In this document: in pieces, positions 58,260-64,000 of the stretch | How the letters are laid out: each line of letters starts with the position of its first letter | Position numbering within the stretch: the stretch's first letter is position 1 | Assembly (NCBI RefSeq): GCF_030272615.1 | Contig: NC_081415.1 | Span: 192,414,270-192,478,269 of the forward strand | Source: Cryptomeria japonica | Taxonomy: Eukaryota > Streptophyta > Pinopsida > Cupressales > Cupressaceae | Reading direction: 5' to 3' | DNA: 64,000 bases | The notes under the pieces: generated by a model | Told to the model about the DNA's origin: nothing | Database searches by the model: none | Seen by the model: only the letters and a program-made list of their open reading frames with translations | Translations under genes and position numbers: made by a program

Positions 58260-58640
58260 TCAAAATTTAGACGACAAACCGTCGTCATTCCGATGCAATT
58301 TCGTCGCACTACCGACAAAAATAGTCGTCGAAAACTTTTTGTCAGAAGTTCTGACTATCCTTGTGGTCGTCGCAATTCCGACATCCTCTCGAACCTTTCC
58401 GACGGCCGCCATGGATGGTCATACCCAAGAAAGAATACCGTCACGATCTCGGCCTATCGTCAGAATTCTGACATCAAAGGGTAAAAATTCCGATGAGGAT
58501 GTTGTGCATCCGACGACACTCCTCTGTTGGAATTATGATGGCCCTAGGAGAGTTCCGATGAGGATGCTATGCATCCGATGACACTCCTCTATCAGAATTT
58601 TTACCCTTTGATGTCAGAATTCCGACGGTAGGTCAATTTT
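58260..58640. repeat. CCGACG-rich inverted repeat with internal direct repeats
   Basis: GC-richer island with many TCGTCG, CCGACG and TTCCGAC motifs. Arms around 58460-58495 (TGACATCAAAGGGTAAAAAT) and 58590-58626 are inverted copies. Between them, a unit starting CCGATGAGGATG and ending GACACTCCTCT occurs twice (58490 and 58556). It looks like a small transposon or the end of one. Open frames here are incidental. Confidence 0.6.
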
Positions 58641-58664
58641 TTGGAAAAAAAAATTTATAGAAAA

Positions 58665-58830
58665 AGATTTTTCTACTATCTCTCTTCTCTATCCCTCTCT
58701 ACTATCTCTCTTCTCTCTCTCCTCTCTAGTTCTCTTTCTCCATCCCTCTCTTCTTCTCTCCCTCTCTACTTCTCTTTCTCTACCCTCTCCAAGTCATTAT
58801 CTCTTCCTCTCACCCTCTCTCATCAAAAGA
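58665..58830. repeat. CT-rich microsatellite
   Basis: CTACTATCTCTCTTCTCTCT-type low-complexity DNA. Confidence 0.75.
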
Positions 58831-61800
58831 GAAATAAAAACTTGCATGGCCTTATAATTCATGAGTTGAAGTTTGAGTTTAACATTTTGGAGGTAATTTT
58901 CTTAGACTATTCAATGCCCATTCTAACTAAGGTCAAACAAAATTCAAGATAAACCTATGGTAAAGATGAGGATGTTGAGTTAATTAGTAGAGGACTCCAC
59001 TTTTGATGGGAGAAAACCCTAGTATTCAGTTTGGTAAGCTCTAGTCGAAGGTGCAGTATGACAGCCACGTAGAAGGAGAACCATGACATGTTGCAAAATT
59101 AGAAGGGAAATTCTAACAAAGAGTAGCTACGTGTCTGGAACATTCAAAGCATTTCATGTTTGACCTAGCTATCTTCTTTAATCTAGTCTAGGATTTCACA
59201 TTTTTGAGAAAGCATGATTTGTATGGATGGTTTGTTTGTTTCAAATGAAGTATAGTCCAGCCTCCACCAAAATAACAATGACAGTAAGGACTAGTAGAGT
59301 AGTCTATTAGAAGGTTTAGACATTGATAATAGTGTCTAGGTTTTCCCCAATTCTTGAATAGCATTAATAGATAATCATAAGTATAGCAAGGAATATATTA
59401 CTTAGAGCTTGTAATGAAGAAGGGTTTTGAATTAAAAAGACAATGATAAGAGTTTTTTTATGGTTCAAAACACAAAGACAATCACAATAGAAAATTACAA
59501 GTTATAGGGTTACATTGAGTAGGTTTGATTGATTATTGAAGAATATATTGTGTTTCTCTATCAATAAATAAGAGGTCTCAAGAAGCTAAAGACAATGAAA
59601 ACTAATTGATGGGCAACCTTTTGACTGTCAAGAAGTGATTGCCTCAGATGAAAGTAGTGATAAATGTCACTATCAACAAAAGAACAACCAATAAATGATA
59701 AATTTGCAGTGAGATCATAGTGCCTAAATCAGTCTAAAAGCTTATAAGGATCAGAACCAAGCCATATAAGCTTCAAGAACAATTTGAGAGCATCAAAGAC
59801 ATCTACTAGACATTAGAAATTGTCAAATCAATGACACATAGCAGCCTCATTATAGTCTTATGTTGTATTAAATAGCAAAAGCCAAGTCTAAGATAGTGTT
59901 AGAAGGTGTGTGAGAGTCTTCAACATGGATAACTGATAGGTATAACACTCAGAGCAGCAATATATGAGATTTGATGAATGACAGTGGCCATGATATGGAG
60001 ATGACAGTGTCAAGTATCACTGTCAAAGCATGAATAGAGGTCCTAATCTGAGTCTTTTCAAGAGAGAACAATAAATATGAAGCACCAAGGTCTACAGTCA
60101 GATCAGAGACAACCATCTAGCAACCTAAAAAAGAATCAAAAGGCTGTGAAAGGTCAAAATCACAGTATTTCCATAGCCCATGAAGTTCTAGAAGATGTGC
60201 AAGGGCAGTTCATGGTGCAAGGTCATAGGTATTTAGTGTCACAATTATTTTCTTCACCCCCAGATCTTGCTGAAAGATAAAAGGATGCCATGACACAAAG
60301 TGAAAAGTCTATAGCACTGATAAATAGGTTAGCATTATGTCATATGCATACAAGACATCATGAAGCAGATTTGACAGTAATAAAGTTGCAGCAGTCATCA
60401 ACTCAAGCATAATGAAGGCATGGACACTGAGCATGCAAAAATATAATTGATAACAGTGGTGAAATGATTAATGTTGTATCACAATTTGATATCAAACTGT
60501 CTATGAAGATGGTTGTTGAAAGGTTTAGTGTTGGTTTTAAAGGTGAAAACATTGCATGAGGTCTGCCACCATAAAGGAAATAGAAAGCTACAAATAAGAT
60601 AGTGACCATTCAAAGATAAAGCTACAAAGAACTATCAAAGAAACCACAGTCCAATGAAGAATCAAGAGACAACAGGCCTAAGTGTAGTCTCAGATATTTG
60701 AAAATGTCATTATGGATAGTTAAGAAAAATAAATGCATTCATGATATTTGCACTCAACAAAAGAGAAGGGTTTGTATTCATCAAAGATTAGTTGAAACAT
60801 TTGTGAGAGAGAGATCAATATCCATCAAGCCATAAATAAGATAATCACCATTACAAAGCACGATGAGTCAAAAAGGCAATCAAGAATTATCAGTTCAAAG
60901 GATCAATAGGTGAGTCTTCTCTTGTTGATAATCTCTAGTGATGGTGTATATGATCCTTGTTCCAACCTCAATGTGCCAAAGCTTGATGAGAAGTCATGGA
61001 TTAGAAGTTACAAATGCCTTAAACAGTTTTCTATTGAGAGAAGCCATATAGTCAAATCAAGACTCAAATCCACAATGGTAAGATACAAACAACGATGATA
61101 GTCAAGGAGTCATTCATTGTAGGGTTTTCATAAAATTTTAGAATATGGTATGAGCAGTCCAAAGAACTATGACACTTCACTGAAATGAGTTGCATATCAG
61201 TCCTTATTGGCATCAAATTATACAAATGACAACTAGGGATGAAGCTACAGGAGACAATCACTGTCTTAGTTTAAGACCCTAGAACAATATAGCCCCAATG
61301 GAGAAAGCAAAAATAAAAACATAGGAGAAGTCCTAGAATCCCACTAAAATCTTATTTGCAGTCGCAGAGTTGCAAGATCAAAAGCATATAATGGTAAAGA
61401 TGACCTAGGGTTCTCTTTTTATTATTGAGACAATGTTATGTGAATATGATAGTTTAGCAGTCCTCGAATGCATGTGAGTAGTCCCAATGAAGAAACAATA
61501 CCATCAGGGTATTAGAATAATTTTTTAAACCTGCAATCATGTTAGATAAAACCTACAATCATGTTAGACAAGTATTGAAAGTATAATTCATAGAGCAACC
61601 ATTTCAACTAGGTTTAGATAGCATATATTCATAACTATTTCAATTTTATGTGAACTACACAATATCTATAATGCATAATTGGAGTTAAACCATAATAGGG
61701 CTTGGATGAGAAACATGATAGGGCACCCAAAGCTGTCCACATGCTAAGCCCAAGAGCGGATATACCATCCCTCTTGGCCCCATGTGGCAGTCCGCCATCC

Positions 61801-62520
61801 ATATGATGTGGTGTGCTTAGTGGGTAAACTTGTACCTGCCCTCCCTATCCATGCTACCTTATCCACCCTTCTATGATTGAGACCCCTTTAATCACAATGG
61901 TAGAGGTTGATGGGGAAACCACAATTACATTATGTAGGATCTCCTACCCTATCTCGTTGAATTCATTCCTACACCAAGTGACTATGAACAAAAGCGTAGG
62001 TATTTAACAACAATGACATGGTCCATGGACTAGTGATCCTCCTCTTGATACTCCATCTACAAATGAGAACATCTCTTGTACACGTTGCTACTTCAGAATT
62101 AAAAGTTGCTTCTTCTAGAACTTTCCATGATTCTTTGCAATAGGATTATATGTCTTCTAGATTCACCCCACTAGGACACATTCATATCAAGCATCTTTAC
62201 TTTTTTGAAAAGTAGACCACATTTCAGATCTAGATGACACCATAATGACTTTGATTTCCTCTTGCAAGATATTCCTCCATCATGTATTGCTTCATCAAAG
62301 TTCAAATTTGCTTCTTCAAGGGCTCTCAATGATTCTCTAAATAGGATTCTTCGTGTCTATGAGATCCACTTCATTGGGAGGCCTACTTAAACATTTCACA
62401 TCTGTTTGTGGACTCTCACCTTTCAAACATTTCACATCTTATAATTGAGCTTCGCTTTGTTTCGAGAATAGTTTAATATTCTCTACTTAACAAGGCCAAC
62501 CACATGAAGGTGGAAGCTCA
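58831..62520. other. AT-rich DNA without recognisable genes
   Basis: About 3.7 kb was inspected. Short open frames (60077-60280, 60910-61098, 61064-61261) show no domain and no splice context that I can support. No RNA gene recognised. Confidence 0.5.
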
Positions 62521-62523
62521 TTT

Positions 62524-62780
62524 GCCCCCCCCCCCCCCTAACATCACTCTAAATTCCCCGTTAACATCTAACATTCATTCATTCTTTCATCCATTATTAA
62601 AATATAACATTCATTCATTATCACATAACGTTCATTAACACATAAAATTCATTAACTTTCATTAAAACGCAACATTCATCAATAATCATCAACACATATC
62701 ATTCATGAACATTCATTAGCACATAATTACACTCATTACACATAAAAATCAGTCATTATCAAATAAGGTAGATTACAATC
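62524..62780. repeat. Poly-C run and ATTCATT-type degenerate repeat
   Basis: A run of about 14 C at 62525-62538 is followed by 230 bp of degenerate AACATTCATTCATT units. It lies directly downstream of the minus-strand gene at 62779. Confidence 0.7.
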
Positions 62781-63922
62781 ATTTCTTTCTTTTTTTTTTC
62801 TTTGAAGCTATGAAAAGACTAAGTGGAACATCAGTTTCTTCATCATTTCCCCCATCTATGGATGTTATGCCCTCTTCTCGTGCTCTTGATGTATGCCTAG
62901 TCCTATACAAAGGACAAGGATGCTGAACCAAAGGGGGTTCCTCTGCAATAACAAAGAATTGGGTTAAATTCAAAACATTTTTTTATTATTGTTACAAGTA
63001 TTTCATTAATTTAAAGAACACAACCGTTACACTCTTTACCTGATGGGGCCACATCATCTTCCACATCATTTTGTCTAGCCTCAACCTTGACATGCTGAGC
63101 ACCCTCTAGATCCTCTGGAGTTGAAATACGAAACGTTACATTAATCAATACACCAATTGCAATTAAATTTGTTTAAAGGAATAACAGTGGTCCTCTTTAC
63201 CTGATTGGGGAACATCACGTTCCTGATGTTGTCTACCCGGATCATGCTCCACTTGGTCACCACCAACTACATGCTCTAAAATATTAACAATAAAGGTTAC
63301 ATTAATTACTACACTAATTTTCAATTTAAGATGTTTAAATGTATTAATAATTACATAAAAAAAAAATTGAATAGCAAATGAATACCTCCACTACTAGGAT
63401 GCACATCCGGACCTTCATGTACAGGTTTTGTTCCATGATTATCATGCTGCATTCCAATGTCACGCGTAGTGTTATCATTGCTTGCTTATTTAAAAAAAAT
63501 ATAGTCACTTTATGTTGAAACTTAACATCAAATAGATTATTGGTTAAGTATTCAATTTGAAATAATTTTCATTTAGCTTAATTACCGTTGTGACAGATGC
63601 ATCAGAATCTCATGTTTGCCCACTCAATTCTCGTAGCCATTCAGCCACGGCTATATAGCCTTGCTGGTAGCCAATTCTCTTGTCATCTTCCGTGGGCACT
63701 CTATTGAATTCAGAGCCCTACATTTTTGCTTAGTATTATGAATTTTGCTTTTATTGTTTGATAAAAAAAAAATTGTTTACAATTTATAAATATTTTGATG
63801 TGATACTTAATTTACTGATTCTTACAATTCGTGCAGCAAGTTTCATATAACCACCAGAGCCGAGTTTGTTTTGCCCATGCTTTTCTTGTCTTGCCTTGGT
63901 TGCCTTTGACGTGTCACTCAAT
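62779..63922 (-). CDS. Multi-exon gene, Ptta/En/Spm transposase-like, C-terminal part
   Basis: Minus-strand exons with AG/GT borders: 63922-63826, 63717-63586, about 63480-63386, 63275-63201, 63114-63040 and 62942-62779 (stop). The gene runs off the right edge. The first two visible exons encode SKATKARQEKHGQNKLGSGG and FNRVPTEDDKRIGYQQGY, which resemble the conserved core of plant Ptta/En/Spm-type proteins (Transposase_24-like). The next exons encode acidic, His/Gln-rich segments; two are exactly 75 nt and phase 1 at both ends. The last ends in a Lys/Arg-rich tail, SKKKKRKK. In-frame TGA near 63613 and a phase mismatch between the second and third visible exons suggest a one-base indel or a wrong border there, so it may be a pseudogene or a related cellular gene. 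Confidence 0.5.
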
Positions 63923-64000
63923 CTATGAAAAGTTTGAAATATGTTAGATTATATAAATATAATGAATAATTAGTACATATTCACATTCTTAATAGTATCA

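Noticed and set aside
1-64000. tRNA, rRNA or other RNA genes
   Set aside because: No cloverleaf-like sequence with A and B boxes or rRNA segment was recognised on reading; a covariance-model scan would be needed to exclude small ones.

Overview
The window is plant nuclear DNA, most likely from a gymnosperm with a large, repeat-rich genome; that assignment is an inference. Supporting it are degenerate TTTAGGG-type interstitial telomere-like tracts, very large nested Ty3/gypsy elements of the Tat type (second, archaeal-like RNase H), a Ty1/copia element primed by tRNA-iMet, and long AT-rich stretches without genes. I found no intact housekeeping gene. Almost everything recognisable is a mobile element or a decayed gene.

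Layout. 1-2.6 kb: minus-strand pseudogene of an uncharacterised, possibly RNase H-fold, family. 3.4-6.8 kb: telomere-like tracts interrupted by an old truncated LTR (3938 to about 5400). 8078-48635: a giant foldback-type element. Its two ends are inverted copies of each other, starting with GGGTA and ending with TACCC. Each arm passes from palindrome-rich DNA into a polypyrimidine or polypurine tract, and a 4.7-kb palindromic satellite lies between them. The foldback right arm was invaded by a minus-strand Tat retrotransposon (15281-46546, TSD CCTAT). That element's 5' leader was in turn invaded by a plus-strand Tat retrotransposon (30591-43421, TSD GGAAG). 48654-53810: a decayed Ty1/copia element. 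53.8-62.5 kb: mostly empty AT-rich DNA with small repeats. 62.8 kb to the right edge: a minus-strand multi-exon gene resembling plant Ptta/En/Spm-type transposase proteins.

The main biological point is the shared design of the two Tat elements. Each has protease, reverse transcriptase, a gypsy RNase H lacking its first catalytic Asp, a second RNase H, and integrase. Each then carries, between pol and the 3' LTR and on the opposite strand, a gene for a plant mobile domain (PMD) protein with its own TATA box and what look like real introns. Because the gene is antisense, splicing of the genomic RNA cannot remove its introns. Each element also has a private palindromic motif family (AGCGCT in the outer element, GGCGCC in the inner one). 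It is clustered downstream of the TATA box of both the sense and the antisense unit, in the same orientation relative to transcription. The inner element appears to have no capsid or zinc-knuckle gag and may have depended on gag supplied in trans. All these genes now carry nonsense codons or frameshifts.
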